DNA of 64,000 nucleotides from Actinacidiphila sp. DG2A-62 (GCF_035825295.1 NZ_JAYMGI010000002.1:7826001-7890000), one strand, 5' to 3'; positions 7,490 to 18,249 are shown, counted from the stretch's first letter. Numbers and translations are program-made. The notes: generated from the letters alone by a model not told the origin.

Positions 7490-9130
7490 TCAGCGCCCGG
7501 CGCCCAGGTGGAGGTCGAGCGCCGCCAGCGCGGCGGCCAGACGGGGGGTGCCGCAGACGCGGGCGAGGTCCGCGGCGTCGTCGGCGAGGGCGCGCGCGCC
7601 CTCGTGGTCGCCGGTCATCGCCCGCGCCAGCCCCGCGCGGGCGGAGTACAGCGCGCGATCGCGCACATAGGCCGCGTCCTGCACGGCCAGCGCCTGCTCC
7701 AGCAGGGGCCCGGCCGCGGCCGCCTGCCCGAGGTCCAGCAGCGCCTGTCCGGACTGGGCCGCCAGCTCCGCCCCGTCCAGCCAGTACAGCCACGCGGGCC
7801 CCGGGTCCCCGGCCGACCGGTCGAGCTGCCGCTCGGCCTCGGCCGCGGCGCGCCGGAACGGCCCCTCGGCGCCCGCCGCGGCGTGCGCGCGGCCGAGCCG
7901 GACCGCGGCGAGCGCGCGTACCGCCGGGGGAGCGCCGCCGGCCGCGCGCACCGCCGCCTCGGCCGCGGCCAGCGCGTCCTGCGGGCGTCCGGCGACGACC
8001 GCCTGGAGCGACAGACCGCCCCACAGCCCGACCGACAGCGCGCGGTCCCCGCAGCTGTGCGCGAGCCGCAGCCCGGTCAGGAAGTGGCGCTGGGCCGCCC
8101 CGTGCCGGCCGGTGTCGGTGGCCGCCCAGCCGCCGAGCTGCGCGAGGTCCGCCGCGACCCGCAGCAGCCGCCGCTGCACCGCGCCGGTGTGCGCGCCGCG
8201 GGACAGCAGGCCCGACACCAGCCGCAGATCCGCCTCGACACGGTGGCTCACGGCCGCGCCGCCGAGCCGGTCGTCCAGCCGGCGCAGCCCCAGCACCCCC
8301 GCCTCCAGCCACTCCACGACCGAGCCGTCCAGCGGCCGCAGGCCCCTCGGCGGGGCGGCGCCGTCACCGGTCCCGCCGATCAGGTCGGTCCGGTCGTGCT
8401 CGCCGCCGCCCGCCCCGGTGGTGAACGGCCCGCCGGCCGCGCCGGGCAGGCGCACCGCGGCGGAGCGCTCGGCGGCTGGCCGCGCGGCGCCCGGCGGCCC
8501 GGCGTTCCGGGCGGGCTCCGCGGCCGTCCTCGGCGCCTGGACCGGCACCCGGCCGCGCCGGCGCACCGCCGCGGAGGAGGCGTTCACGGGGCGGTTCGCC
8601 GCGGTCCTCGCCGCGGCGCCGGCGGGGGAGTCGGTCTCCGCCGACCCCGCCGCCGCGCCGGCCGCGGCGGTGGTCTCCGCCGTCCCCTCCGCCTCCGCCG
8701 CGTCCCAGTCGGCGATCGCGTCGAGCAGCGCCGGACCGTCGCAGGCCGGGAAGCCGCGCGCGTCGCCGCCGGCGTCGTCGACCAGTGAGGCGAGCGCGGT
8801 GCGGCTGCCCTCGACCGTCCACGGCAGGCCGTCGGGCATGCCCCCGTGCGCCGGCAGCCACCGCGGCCACGGCCGGGTCTCCAGCTCGCGGGCCGGGATG
8901 CCGAGGGCCCTGGCCAGCGCCCGCTGGCTGTCCGCCTCGGGGACCACGCCCCAGTGCTCCCAGCGCCACACCTTCTCCCGGCGGGCCGCCATCGGCACGC
9001 CCAGCGCCCGGGCGTGCTCGGCGATCACCCGTGCCAGGTCCTGGTAGCTCCAGCCGTGCCGGCGCCGGACGTAGGCGAGGGGATGGGCGGACGCGGCGCC
9101 GTCCTCGTGAGCCACGTGCTTGCCGTCCAT
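7490..9130 (-). CDS. HTH regulator with C-terminal helical repeats
   Basis: A 546-residue cytoplasmic protein. Residues ~15-80 form an XRE-like DNA-binding region (YVRRRHGWSYQDLARVIAEH, then an EKVWRWEHWGVVPEADS segment), a form common in Streptomyces regulators. A long Ala/Glu-rich low-complexity linker follows. The C-terminal ~270 residues are Ala/Leu-rich amphipathic helices of TPR type (for example LLEQALAVQDAAYVRDRALYSARAGLARA). Such proteins usually act as regulators with a ligand- or partner-binding repeat domain. It is divergent from an uncharacterised gene across a 240-base spacer with an inverted repeat. The start ATG 9130 is a choice; GTG 9115 is an alternative. Confidence 0.75.
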   Translation of the reverse strand: MDGKHVAHEDGAASAHPLAYVRRRHGWSYQDLARVIAEHARALGVPMAARREKVWRWEHWGVVPEADSQRALARALGIPARELETRPWPRWLPAHGGMPDGLPWTVEGSRTALASLVDDAGGDARGFPACDGPALLDAIADWDAAEAEGTAETTAAAGAAAGSAETDSPAGAAARTAANRPVNASSAAVRRRGRVPVQAPRTAAEPARNAGPPGAARPAAERSAAVRLPGAAGGPFTTGAGGGEHDRTDLIGGTGDGAAPPRGLRPLDGSVVEWLEAGVLGLRRLDDRLGGAAVSHRVEADLRLVSGLLSRGAHTGAVQRRLLRVAADLAQLGGWAATDTGRHGAAQRHFLTGLRLAHSCGDRALSVGLWGGLSLQAVVAGRPQDALAAAEAAVRAAGGAPPAVRALAAVRLGRAHAAAGAEGPFRRAAAEAERQLDRSAGDPGPAWLYWLDGAELAAQSGQALLDLGQAAAAGPLLEQALAVQDAAYVRDRALYSARAGLARAMTGDHEGARALADDAADLARVCGTPRLAAALAALDLHLGAGR

Positions 9131-9251
9131 TCCACCCGGTCCCCACTGCCGCGTGCCAACACAACCACGATCAGGCTTTCGAATATCAGGTGCGGCACCG
9201 CCCGCGCCAGCCGCACAGCGTCCGACGGCGTGCCGCCGCGCGCCTCAAACC

Positions 9252-9317
9252 CCGGTAACCATACGGGACTACAGCAAGACAACAGGTGCAGCCTTGTAGC
9301 CGGGGGCCGTTTACCGG
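9252..9317. promoter_or_regulatory. Inverted repeat in divergent promoter region
   Basis: CCGGTAA at 9252-9258 and TTACCGG at 9311-9317 form exact opposing arms about five helical turns apart. They sit in a spacer less GC-rich than its surroundings, between the HTH regulator and the gene at 9371. This could be a looping or paired operator. Confidence 0.3.
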
Positions 9318-9370
9318 TTGGCTGTTCGCGATCACTCGACGTAACACGTGCCGTGGAGGGCTGCCCGCGG

Positions 9371-10327
9371 ATGACCCCACCGCCGCCACCCTTCCGCTTC
9401 AGCCGTGGCAAGGACGACGTGGCCTTCGACCCCGCTCTGGGTGACGAGGAACTCATCGCTGCCCGTGCCGCGTTGGCGCAGGGACGGTGGACCGAGGTGC
9501 GCGCCCTGCTGGCCAGGACCGGCGCCGACTGGGACAGCCGGGGGCACCGCCTGGTGGTGCTGGGCGAGGGGAAGTCCGCCGCCGCCTGGGCGCGGGAGTG
9601 GCAGCTCGCGGAGCCGGAGAGCTCGGACGCCACCGCGCTGACCGCCTCGGCCGCCGTCTTCCGCGCCGCCGCGGGCAAGCAGAGCCCGGAGTCCGCCCGC
9701 GAGGCGTGCCTGCGCGCGGCCAGGATGACGCCCGGGGACCCCACCCCGTGGCTCGGCCTGCTGGTGCTGGCCCGCCGCACCGGCACCGACGACGACCAGG
9801 TCCGCGCCTTCGACCAGGTCCGCGGCCGGCACCGCGGCCACCACCACGCGCACTATCTGATGACCATGTGCCTGGCGGAGCGTCAGAAGACCGACGGGGA
9901 CGACCCGTTCCACGAGGTGTACGAGTTCGCCGAGTGGGCGGCGGGCGAGGCCGGGGAGGGCTCGCCGCTCGCGGTGCTGCCGCTGGTCGCGCTGGTCGAG
10001 CGGTTCCGGGTGCTGGCCGGGGCCGGCGTGCTGCCCGGTGATCCGCGCGGGCTGCCGTACTGGACCAGCTCGCGGGCCCGCACCAGCCTGCGCTGGGCCT
10101 TCGACTGGTGGCTGGACTGGGAGGGCGTCAGCCACCCCCGGCTGGCGCTGGACATGAACTACCTGGCCTTCGGCAAGTTCCACTCCGGCGACACCGTCGC
10201 CGCTGCGGCGCTCTTCAACCGGATCGGCGCGCTCGCCACCCGCGCGCCCTGGTCGTACACCGACCGCGATCCGAAGAAGGAGTTCCGCTCCGCGCGCAAC
10301 TACGCGCTCGGTTTCGGCTCCTCGTGA
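9371..10327 (+). CDS. Uncharacterised helical protein
   Basis: A 318-residue soluble protein of unknown function. After a proline-rich start comes an alpha-helical region with TPR-like spacing (EELIAARAALAQGRWTEVRALL, then SAREACLRAARMTPGDPTPWLGLLVLARR). Trp- and His-rich segments follow (HRGHHHAHYLMTMCLAE; WAFDWWLDWEGVSHPRLALDMNYLAFG). Neither signal peptide nor membrane segment is present. ATG 9371 has a GGAGGG ten bases upstream; GTG 9353 is a possible earlier start. It is divergent from an HTH/helical-repeat regulator that could control it. Confidence 0.7.
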   Translation: MTPPPPPFRFSRGKDDVAFDPALGDEELIAARAALAQGRWTEVRALLARTGADWDSRGHRLVVLGEGKSAAAWAREWQLAEPESSDATALTASAAVFRAAAGKQSPESAREACLRAARMTPGDPTPWLGLLVLARRTGTDDDQVRAFDQVRGRHRGHHHAHYLMTMCLAERQKTDGDDPFHEVYEFAEWAAGEAGEGSPLAVLPLVALVERFRVLAGAGVLPGDPRGLPYWTSSRARTSLRWAFDWWLDWEGVSHPRLALDMNYLAFGKFHSGDTVAAAALFNRIGALATRAPWSYTDRDPKKEFRSARNYALGFGSS

Positions 10328-10385
10328 GACCGACGCCGGGCCTGCCCCACCGACACCGCACCAGCTTCCGGGAAGGACCGCAGCC

Positions 10386-11928
10386 ATGCTGACGGGCAGT
10401 TCGACCGAGATCAGCACGTTCAAGGGAGAGCAGCGCGCGCTGCGCGCCGACCGGATCGGCACGCCCGGACTGCTGCTGTCGGTCCTCGCGGCGACCGCGC
10501 CGCTGATGGTCGTGGCCGGGGTGGTGCCCACCACCTTCGCCGCCGTGGGCATCGTCGGGGTGCCGCTGATCTTCCTGATCCTCGGTGTCGTCCTGGTGCT
10601 GTTCAGCTTCGGCTACGCCGAGATGAGCCTGGCACGTGCACAACGCCGGCGCGCTGTACGCCTACATCGCGCGCGGCCTCGGCGGCACCGCCGGCGCCGC
10701 CGCCTCCTTCGTCGCGCTGGTCTCGTACAGCATCCTGCAGTGCGGCATCTACGGGATCTTCGGCTTCGAGATCTCCAGTCAGATAGCCCAGCACTGGCAC
10801 CACACCGTCGACTGGTGGTGGCCGGCGCTCGGCGGCGTGGTGCTCACCGGCGTCTTCGGCGCGCTGAAGATCGACGTGAACGCGAAGGTGCTCGGCGTGC
10901 TGCTGCTCGTGGAGACCACGCTGATCGTGGTCTTCGACATCAGCTTCCTGTCCGACGCCGGGCCGCAGGGCGTCTCCGTGCACGCCTTCGACCCCAGCAC
11001 CATCACCGGCGCGGGCTTCGGCACCGCGCTGTGCTTCGCCATCGCCGGCTTCACCGGCTTCGAGCAGGCCCCGGTCTACGCCGAGGAGACCAGCAGCCCG
11101 CAGCGCGTGGTGGCCCGGGTGATGTTCCTGGCCGTCGGCTTCGCCACGCTGTTCTTCGCGTTCAGCGCCTGGGCGATCACCGTGGCCACCGGCCCCGGCC
11201 ACGTGGTGGCCTCCGCCAGGAACAGCCCCACCATGATCTTCGACCTCAACCAGGCCCGGCTCGGCACCGCCTTCACCGACGTGTTGAACGTCTTCTTCAT
11301 CACCGGCATCTTCGCCTCGATGCTGAGCTTCCACAACGTCGTGGCCCGCTACGCCTTCGCGATGGGCCGCGACGGCCTGCTGCCCCGCGCGGTCAGCCGC
11401 ACCACCCGTTCCAGCGGCGCGCCGCTGGTCGGCTCGCTGGCGCAGTCGGTGGTGGCGTTCGCGGTGGTCACCGCCTTCGCGGTGACCGACGACAAGCCGG
11501 GCGGCGACCCGTCGTTCGCGCCGATGATGCGGCTGTTCACCTGGGCGGGCAACGTCGGCGCCCTCGGCGTGGTGCTGCTGATGGCGGTCGCGTCCATCGC
11601 CGTCATCGCGTTCTTCATCAAGCGCGGCGCGGCCGGCGTCCACCTCTGGCGGCTGGTCACCTCGGGCGTCGCCGCCGCGGCGCTGCTGGTGATCGCCTTC
11701 TTCGCGGTCAAGGACTTCCGGATCCTGCTCGGCGCCGACCCCGGCCACGGGCTGCGCTGGATCCTGCCCGGGATCATCGCGCTGGCCGCGCTGGTCGGGC
11801 TGGTGTACGGGACGGTGCTGCAGAGCAAGCGGCCCGAGGCGCACGCCAGGATCGGCCAGGGCAACGAGGCGTTCCAGCTGGACAAGGCCGCGGCGACGGC
11901 GGCGGAAGCGGGCGGCGCCTCCGTCTGA
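10386..11928 (+). pseudogene. APC-family amino acid permease, frameshifted
   Basis: A cytoplasmic-membrane transporter of about 513 residues with twelve or so hydrophobic segments. The first two (LLLSVLAATAPLMVVAGV and VPLIFLILGVVLVLF) read from ATG 10386, with GGAAGGA upstream. Around 10626-10633 there is one extra base; after it the protein resumes with VHNAGALYAYIARGLGG, the usual continuation of this family. The later FTGFEQAPVYAEET and NVVARYAFAMGRDGLLP segments are characteristic of the amino acid-polyamine-organocation family. Substrate is unknown. Because both halves are well conserved, a sequence error is more likely than decay. Confidence 0.82.
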
Positions 11929-11956
11929 CGCGCCGCGGCGCGCCGCCCGCCCCCGC

Positions 11957-11970
11957 TGAGCGAGCGCTCA
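11957..11970. promoter_or_regulatory. Palindrome upstream of the beta-oxidation promoter
   Basis: TGAGCGAGCGCTCA is a perfect palindrome (arms of six, extendable to seven with the flanking C and G) ending nine bases before the -35 box. It resembles TetR-family operators. Confidence 0.5.
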
Positions 11971-11978
11971 GTCAGTCC

Positions 11979-12007
11979 TTGCCAAAACTGGAACACGTTC
12001 TTAGTAT
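11979..12007 (+). promoter_or_regulatory. Leaderless promoter with embedded KstR-like site
   Basis: TTGCCA (11979-11984) and TAGTAT (12002-12007) are spaced by 17 bases, and the GTG start follows seven bases later, so transcription should start at the start codon. Between the hexamers lies TGGAACACGTTCTT (11989-12002), with a GAAC-AC-GTTC palindrome. This nearly fits the TNNAACNNGTTNNA motif of KstR, a TetR repressor of steroid breakdown. A repressor bound here would block polymerase. Confidence 0.6.
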
Positions 12008-12014
12008 CGCGGGT

Positions 12015-13175
12015 GTGACAGCAGCAGCGCCGCACCCGTCACCGGCGCCCCCCGCGGCGGGTCCGCTGGCGGGGGTACGCGTCGTCGAGCTGGCCGGGAT
12101 CGGTCCCGGACCGTTCGCCGCGATGCTGCTCGCCGACCTCGGCGCCGACGTGGTCCGCGTCGACCGCCCCGGCGGGCCGGGCCTCGGCCTCGCCCCCGAG
12201 GACGACCTGACCAACCGCAACAAGCGCTCGGTACTGGTCGACCTCAAGGCCCCCGGCGGCGCGCGGGCGGTGCTCGACCTCGCCGCCCGCGCCGACCTGC
12301 TGATCGAGGGCTACCGGCCCGGGGTCGCCGAGCGCCTCGGCGTCGGCCCGCAGGCGTGCCTGGCCCGCAACCCCCGGCTGGTCTACGGCCGGATGACCGG
12401 CTGGGGCCAGGAGGGCCCGCTGGCCGCCACGGCCGGCCACGACATCGGCTACCTCGCGGTCACCGGCGCCCTCGCCATGACCGGCCCCGCCGACCGCCCG
12501 CCGGTCGCCCCGGCCAACCTCCTCGGCGACTACGCGGGCGGCTCGCTCTACCTCGTCACCGGCCTGCTCGCGGCGCTCCACCACGCCCGCGCCCACGGCG
12601 AGGGCCAGGTCGTGGACGCCGCCATCGTGGACGGCGCCGCGCACCTGACCACCATGATCCACGCGATGCGCGCCGCCGGCGCCTGGCAGGACCGCCGCGA
12701 GGCCAACCTGCTGGACGGCGGCGCCCCCTTCTACGGCGTCTACGAGACCGCGGACGGCGGCCACATGGCGGTCGGCGCGCTGGAGGAGCGGTTCTACGCC
12801 CGCTTCGCCGACCTCCTCGGCCTCACCGCGGAACAGGCCGCGCTGCGCGCCGACCCCGCCCGCTGGCCGCGGCTGCGGGAGGCGGTCGCCGAGCGCTTCG
12901 CGACCCGCACCCGCGACGCCTGGACCGAGGTGTTCGCCGACGCCGACGCGTGCACCGCGCCCGTGCTCTCGCTCGCCGAGGCGCCGCACCACCCGCACCT
13001 GGCCGCCCGCGGCACCTTCACCGACGCCGCGGGCCCCGTCCAACCCGCCCCCGCGCCGCGCTTCTCCGCCACCCCGGCCGCGCTGCGCACCCCGCCCGCG
13101 CGCCCCGGCGCGCACACCGCCGAGGTGGCCCGTGACTGGGACGTCCCCGCACTCGGCGCCGCCCCCGCCGGCTGA
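12015..13175 (+). CDS. Alpha-methylacyl-CoA racemase / CoA-transferase family III
   Basis: A 386-residue CaiB/BaiF family protein. The opening LAGVRVVELAGIGPGPFAAMLLADLGADV is the diagnostic N-terminus. GHDIGYLAVTGAL and LLGDYAGGSLYLV carry the His and Asp used by alpha-methylacyl-CoA racemases, which favours a racemase over a true CoA-transferase. Such racemases prepare (2R)-methyl-branched acyl-CoA, such as sterol side chains or pristanate, for beta-oxidation, and thiolase and FadB follow directly. The start is GTG 12015, in a leaderless promoter. Confidence 0.9.
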   Translation: MTAAAPHPSPAPPAAGPLAGVRVVELAGIGPGPFAAMLLADLGADVVRVDRPGGPGLGLAPEDDLTNRNKRSVLVDLKAPGGARAVLDLAARADLLIEGYRPGVAERLGVGPQACLARNPRLVYGRMTGWGQEGPLAATAGHDIGYLAVTGALAMTGPADRPPVAPANLLGDYAGGSLYLVTGLLAALHHARAHGEGQVVDAAIVDGAAHLTTMIHAMRAAGAWQDRREANLLDGGAPFYGVYETADGGHMAVGALEERFYARFADLLGLTAEQAALRADPARWPRLREAVAERFATRTRDAWTEVFADADACTAPVLSLAEAPHHPHLAARGTFTDAAGPVQPAPAPRFSATPAALRTPPARPGAHTAEVARDWDVPALGAAPAG

Positions 13176-13273
13176 CGCCCCGCCGCCCCGGAAGCCGTCC
13201 GCAGACCCGTCCGCAGCACCCGTCCGCAGCCCCCGCCCGCACCCCACCGGAACCCTCACCGAAAGGCCCGACG

Positions 13274-14488
<1,215 letters not shown>

Positions 14489-14597
14489 CCGCCCGCCCAT
14501 CCGCCCCCCCCGCACCCCGTCCGCCCGTCCGCCCCCGCACCCCGTCCTCGACCGCCCCCGACCGCGCCCGCACCGGGTCCAACGGAGCCAGCAGACC

Positions 14598-16778
14598 ATG
14601 AGCGAGTCCACCACCATCCGCTGGGAGCAGGACGCCGACGGCGTCGTCACCCTCGTCCTGGACGACCCCGGCCAGTCCGCCAACACCATGAACGCCGCCT
14701 TCGCCGACTCCCTCGACGCCACGCTGGACCGGCTCGAGGCGGAGATCGGGCAGATCCGCGGCGTCATCGTCACCTCCGCCAAGAAGACCTTCTTCGCCGG
14801 CGGCGACCTGCGCGACCTGATCCGCGCCACCCCCGAGACCGCCGAACAGGTCTTCGCCGGCTCGATGCGCGTCAAAAAGGCCCTGCGCCGTCTGGAGACC
14901 CTCGGCGTGCCCGTGGTCGCCGCGATCAACGGCGCGGCGCTCGGCGGCGGTTACGAGATCGCGCTGGCCTGTCACCACCGCGTCGCGCTGGACGCGCCGG
15001 GGACGAAGATCGGCTGCCCCGAGGTGACGCTCGGCCTGCTGCCCGGCGGCGGCGGGGTGGTGCGCACCGTACGGCTGCTCGGCGTCGCCGACGCGTTGCT
15101 CAAAGTGCTGCTCCAGGGCCGCCGGTACAGCGCGCGGCACGCGGTCGAGGCCGGGCTGATCCACCAGGTCGCCGCCGACCGCGAGGCCCTGCTCGCCGCC
15201 GCCCGCGCCTTCATCGACGCCAACCCCGAGGCCAGGCAGCCCTGGGACGTGCCCGGTTACAAGATCCCCGGCGGCACCCCGAAGAGCCCCTCCTTCGCCG
15301 CCAACCTCCCCGCGTTCCCCGCCAACCTGCGCAAGCAGCTGGCCGGAGCGCCCTACCCGGCGCCCCGCGACATCCTGGCCGCCGCGGTGGAGGGCTCGCA
15401 GGTCGACATCGACACCGCGTTCACCATCGAGGCCCGCTACTTCACCGGGCTCGCCTGCGGACCCACCTCGAAGAACATGATCCAGGCGTTCTTCTTCGAC
15501 ATGCAGGCGGTCAACTCCGGCGCCAGCAGGCCCTCCGGCGTGCCGTCGCGGCAGGTGACCAGGGTCGCGGTGCTCGGCGCCGGGATGATGGGCGCGGGCA
15601 TCGCGTACTCCTGCGCCCGGGCCGGCATCGACGTCGTGCTGAAGGACGTCACGCGGGAGGCAGCCGAGCGCGGCAAGGCGTACTCGGCCGGGCTGCTGGA
15701 CAAGGCGCTCGCCAAGGGCCGCACCACGCCCGCCGAGCGCGACGCGCTGCTGGCCCGGATCACCCCCACCGCCGACCCCGCGGACCTGGCCGGCTGCGAC
15801 GCGGTCATCGAGGCAGTCTTCGAGGACGCGGCGCTCAAGCACAAGGTCTTCCAGGAGATCGAGTCGGTCGTCGCGCCGGACGCGCTGCTGTGCACCAACA
15901 CCTCCACGCTGCCGATCTCGCTGCTCGCCGAGGGCGTGCGGCGCCAGGGGGACTTCGTCGGACTGCACTTCTTCTCGCCGGTCGACAAGATGGCGCTGGT
16001 GGAGATCGTCCGCGGGCGGCGCACCGGCGACGAGGCGCTGGCCCGCGCCTTCGACCTGGTGCGGCAGATCCGCAAGACGCCGATCGTCGTCAACGACTCG
16101 CGCGGCTTCTTCACCTCCCGGGTGATCGGCCGCTTCATCGACGAGGGCGTCGCGATGGTCGGCGAGGGACTGCCGGCCGCCTCCGTCGAACAGGCCGCCG
16201 CACAGGCCGGCTACCCGGCCAAGGTGCTGTCGCTGCTGGACGAGCTGACCCTGACGCTGCCGCGCAAGATCCGCCGCGAGGCGCGCGCCGCCGTCGAGGC
16301 CGACGGCGGCGTCTGGCAGGAGCACCCGGCCGAGCGGGTCGTGGACCGCATGGTCGACGAGTTCGGCCGTCCCGGCCGCAGCGGCGGCGCCGGCTTCTAC
16401 GACTACGCCGACGGCCAGCGCACCGGCCTGTGGCCGGGCCTGGCCGAGCACTTCGGCCGGCCGGACGCGCGGATCCCGTTCCGCGACATGCGGGAGCGGA
16501 TGCTGTTCGCGGAGTCGCTGGACACCGTGCGGCTGTTGGAGGAGGGCGTGCTGACCTCGGTCGCCGACGCCAACATCGGGTCGATCCTCGGCATCGGCTT
16601 CCCCGCCTGGACCGGCGGCGTCCTGCAGTACATCAACGGCTACCAGGGCGGCCCGGCCGGATTCGCCGCGCGCGCCCGGGAACTGGCCGCGGCCTACGGC
16701 GACAGGTTCGCCCCGCCGGAGCTGCTGGTGCGCACCGCCGAGGAGGGCGGGCGCTTCACCGACGACGCGAAGGGTTGA
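14598..16778 (+). CDS. fadB: FadB-type enoyl-CoA hydratase / 3-hydroxyacyl-CoA dehydrogenase
   Basis: A 726-residue bifunctional enzyme for the two middle steps of beta-oxidation. Residues ~1-300 are the crotonase fold (FFAGGDLRDL; GAALGGGYEIALACHH; EVTLGLLPGGGG, which supplies a catalytic glutamate). From about residue 315 comes the NAD-binding domain (VAVLGAGMMGAGIA), with the catalytic histidine in GLHFFSPVDKM. A C-terminal dehydrogenase repeat follows (GFYDYADGQR). It should form a trifunctional complex with the upstream thiolase. The 110-base gap before it is C-rich and shows no promoter I can recognise. A strong hairpin follows the stop. Confidence 0.95.
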   Translation: MSESTTIRWEQDADGVVTLVLDDPGQSANTMNAAFADSLDATLDRLEAEIGQIRGVIVTSAKKTFFAGGDLRDLIRATPETAEQVFAGSMRVKKALRRLETLGVPVVAAINGAALGGGYEIALACHHRVALDAPGTKIGCPEVTLGLLPGGGGVVRTVRLLGVADALLKVLLQGRRYSARHAVEAGLIHQVAADREALLAAARAFIDANPEARQPWDVPGYKIPGGTPKSPSFAANLPAFPANLRKQLAGAPYPAPRDILAAAVEGSQVDIDTAFTIEARYFTGLACGPTSKNMIQAFFFDMQAVNSGASRPSGVPSRQVTRVAVLGAGMMGAGIAYSCARAGIDVVLKDVTREAAERGKAYSAGLLDKALAKGRTTPAERDALLARITPTADPADLAGCDAVIEAVFEDAALKHKVFQEIESVVAPDALLCTNTSTLPISLLAEGVRRQGDFVGLHFFSPVDKMALVEIVRGRRTGDEALARAFDLVRQIRKTPIVVNDSRGFFTSRVIGRFIDEGVAMVGEGLPAASVEQAAAQAGYPAKVLSLLDELTLTLPRKIRREARAAVEADGGVWQEHPAERVVDRMVDEFGRPGRSGGAGFYDYADGQRTGLWPGLAEHFGRPDARIPFRDMRERMLFAESLDTVRLLEEGVLTSVADANIGSILGIGFPAWTGGVLQYINGYQGGPAGFAARARELAAAYGDRFAPPELLVRTAEEGGRFTDDAKG

Positions 16779-16793
16779 GGCAACCCATCCCCG

Positions 16794-16819
16794 GCGCGCG
16801 GTGCGGATCACCGCGCGCC
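16794..16819. terminator. Terminator hairpin after fadB
   Basis: GGCGCGCG, ten bases, CGCGCGCC: an eight-base perfect GC stem 15 bases after the fadB stop. It sits before the next promoter, so it probably ends the beta-oxidation operon. Confidence 0.6.
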
Positions 16820-16833
16820 AGCCCGCCGGCCCG

Positions 16834-16839
16834 TACGCT
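16834..16839 (+). promoter_or_regulatory. Leaderless -10 box of the M1 peptidase
   Basis: TACGCT lies six bases before the GTG at 16846, the spacing of a leaderless actinomycete promoter. It decides the start: the earlier in-frame GTG at 16801 lies inside the terminator hairpin. Confidence 0.5.
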
Positions 16840-16845
16840 GTCCCG

Positions 16846-18249
16846 GTGCGTCCCCGTCCCCTGCGCCTCCTCGTGACCCTGCTCCTCGCCTGCTGCCTCG
16901 CGGCCTGCGCCGACGGCGCCGCGGCCCCGGTGAACGGCTCGCCGGGCGTCGGCGACCCGCTCTTCCCGACCGCCGGCAACGGCGGCTACGACGTCGGCCA
17001 CTACGGGCTCGATCTGTCCTACGACCCGCCGTCCGGCCGGATCGAGGCCACCGCCGCCCTGACCGCCACCGCGCGCGAGCCGCTGGCCTCCTTCGACCTG
17101 GACCTGTCCGGGCTGACGGTGACCTCGGTGACGGTCGGCGGGCGGTCCGCGGACTTCTCCCGCAAGGGCACCGAACTCGTCGTCACCCCGGCGCAGCCGC
17201 TGCCCGCGGGGCGCCGCTTCGAGACCACCGTGGTCTACCAGGGCGTCCCCGGGCTGCTGACCGACCCCGACGGCTCCCAGGAGGGCTGGTTCCACACCGA
17301 CGACGGCGGCGCGCTCGCCCTCGGCGAACCGGTCGGCTCGATGGCCTGGTTCCCCGGCGACGACCACCCCTCCGACAAGGCGACCTACGACATCACCGTC
17401 ACCGTGCCGCACCCGATGACCGTCGTCGCCAACGGCGAACTCGCCGGGACCGCGCCCCGCCCCGGCGGCCGCACCGCCTTCCACTGGCACGTCGCCCAGC
17501 CGATGGCCACCTACCTGGCCACCGTCGCCATCGGCGACTACACCGTCCAGCGCTCCCGCACCGCGAGCGGACTGCCGGTGTACACCGCGGTCGACCCGCG
17601 CTCGGACGACCCGCAGACCGCCGCGTCGCTGGCCCGCATCCCGGAGATCGTCGACTGGGAGAGCAGCATCTTCGGCCCCTTCCCGTTCTCCTCCACCGGC
17701 GCCGTCGTCGCCCACCTCGGCGACCGGCAGGGCGGCTACGCACTGGAGACCCAGAACCGGCCGACGTTCCCCGGCAACGAGGGAACGCCCGCGGTCCCGG
17801 TCACCACGCTCGTGCACGAGCTGTCCCACGAGTGGTTCGGCGACTGGGTCACCCCGCACAACTGGCAGGACATCTGGCTGAACGAGGGCTTCGCCACGTA
17901 CACCGAGTGGCTGTGGAAGGACCACGAGGGCGTCGCCACCGAGGAGCAGAGCGCGCAGGCCGCCTTCGCCGACGCCGACAACTGGGCCTTCGCGCCCGCC
18001 TCGCCCGACGCCAAGCAGGTCTTCGCCCCCGCCGTCTACGGCCGCGGCGCGCTCGTCCTGCACGAACTGCGCCGCGCGCTCGGCGACAAGGCGTTCTTCC
18101 GCATGCTGCGCGCCTGGCCGGCCGCCCACCCCTACGGCAACGCCTCCACCCAGGAGTTCACCGCCTTCTGCGCCGACTTCACCGGCAAGAACCTCACGCC
18201 GCTCTTCGCCACCTGGCTCTACGGCCGCGCCCGCCCCGCCCACCTGTGA
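16846..18249 (+). CDS. M1 family zinc metallopeptidase, lipoprotein
   Basis: A protein of about 467 residues. The N-terminus is a lipoprotein signal (LRLLVTLLLACCLAACADG) whose lipobox LAAC predicts lipid attachment outside the membrane. The catalytic domain has HELSHEWFGDW near residue 324 and NEGFATYTEW eighteen residues later, which together give the HEXXH-E zinc site of M1 aminopeptidases. The substrate-binding GAMEN loop appears as GGYALETQN, so exopeptidase specificity may differ. It lacks the large C-terminal domain of PepN, as is common for secreted streptomycete members. The start is GTG 16846. Confidence 0.9.
   Translation: MRPRPLRLLVTLLLACCLAACADGAAAPVNGSPGVGDPLFPTAGNGGYDVGHYGLDLSYDPPSGRIEATAALTATAREPLASFDLDLSGLTVTSVTVGGRSADFSRKGTELVVTPAQPLPAGRRFETTVVYQGVPGLLTDPDGSQEGWFHTDDGGALALGEPVGSMAWFPGDDHPSDKATYDITVTVPHPMTVVANGELAGTAPRPGGRTAFHWHVAQPMATYLATVAIGDYTVQRSRTASGLPVYTAVDPRSDDPQTAASLARIPEIVDWESSIFGPFPFSSTGAVVAHLGDRQGGYALETQNRPTFPGNEGTPAVPVTTLVHELSHEWFGDWVTPHNWQDIWLNEGFATYTEWLWKDHEGVATEEQSAQAAFADADNWAFAPASPDAKQVFAPAVYGRGALVLHELRRALGDKAFFRMLRAWPAAHPYGNASTQEFTAFCADFTGKNLTPLFATWLYGRARPAHL

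Noticed and set aside
10386..13175. A 929-residue fusion of permease and CoA-transferase
   Set aside because: It arises from the frameshift near 10629; the middle is arginine-rich nonsense, and the racemase has its own promoter and start.
16801..16848. GTG 16801 as start of the M1 peptidase
   Set aside because: It lies in the fadB terminator hairpin, and would add residues before the lipoprotein signal; the -10 box fits GTG 16846.
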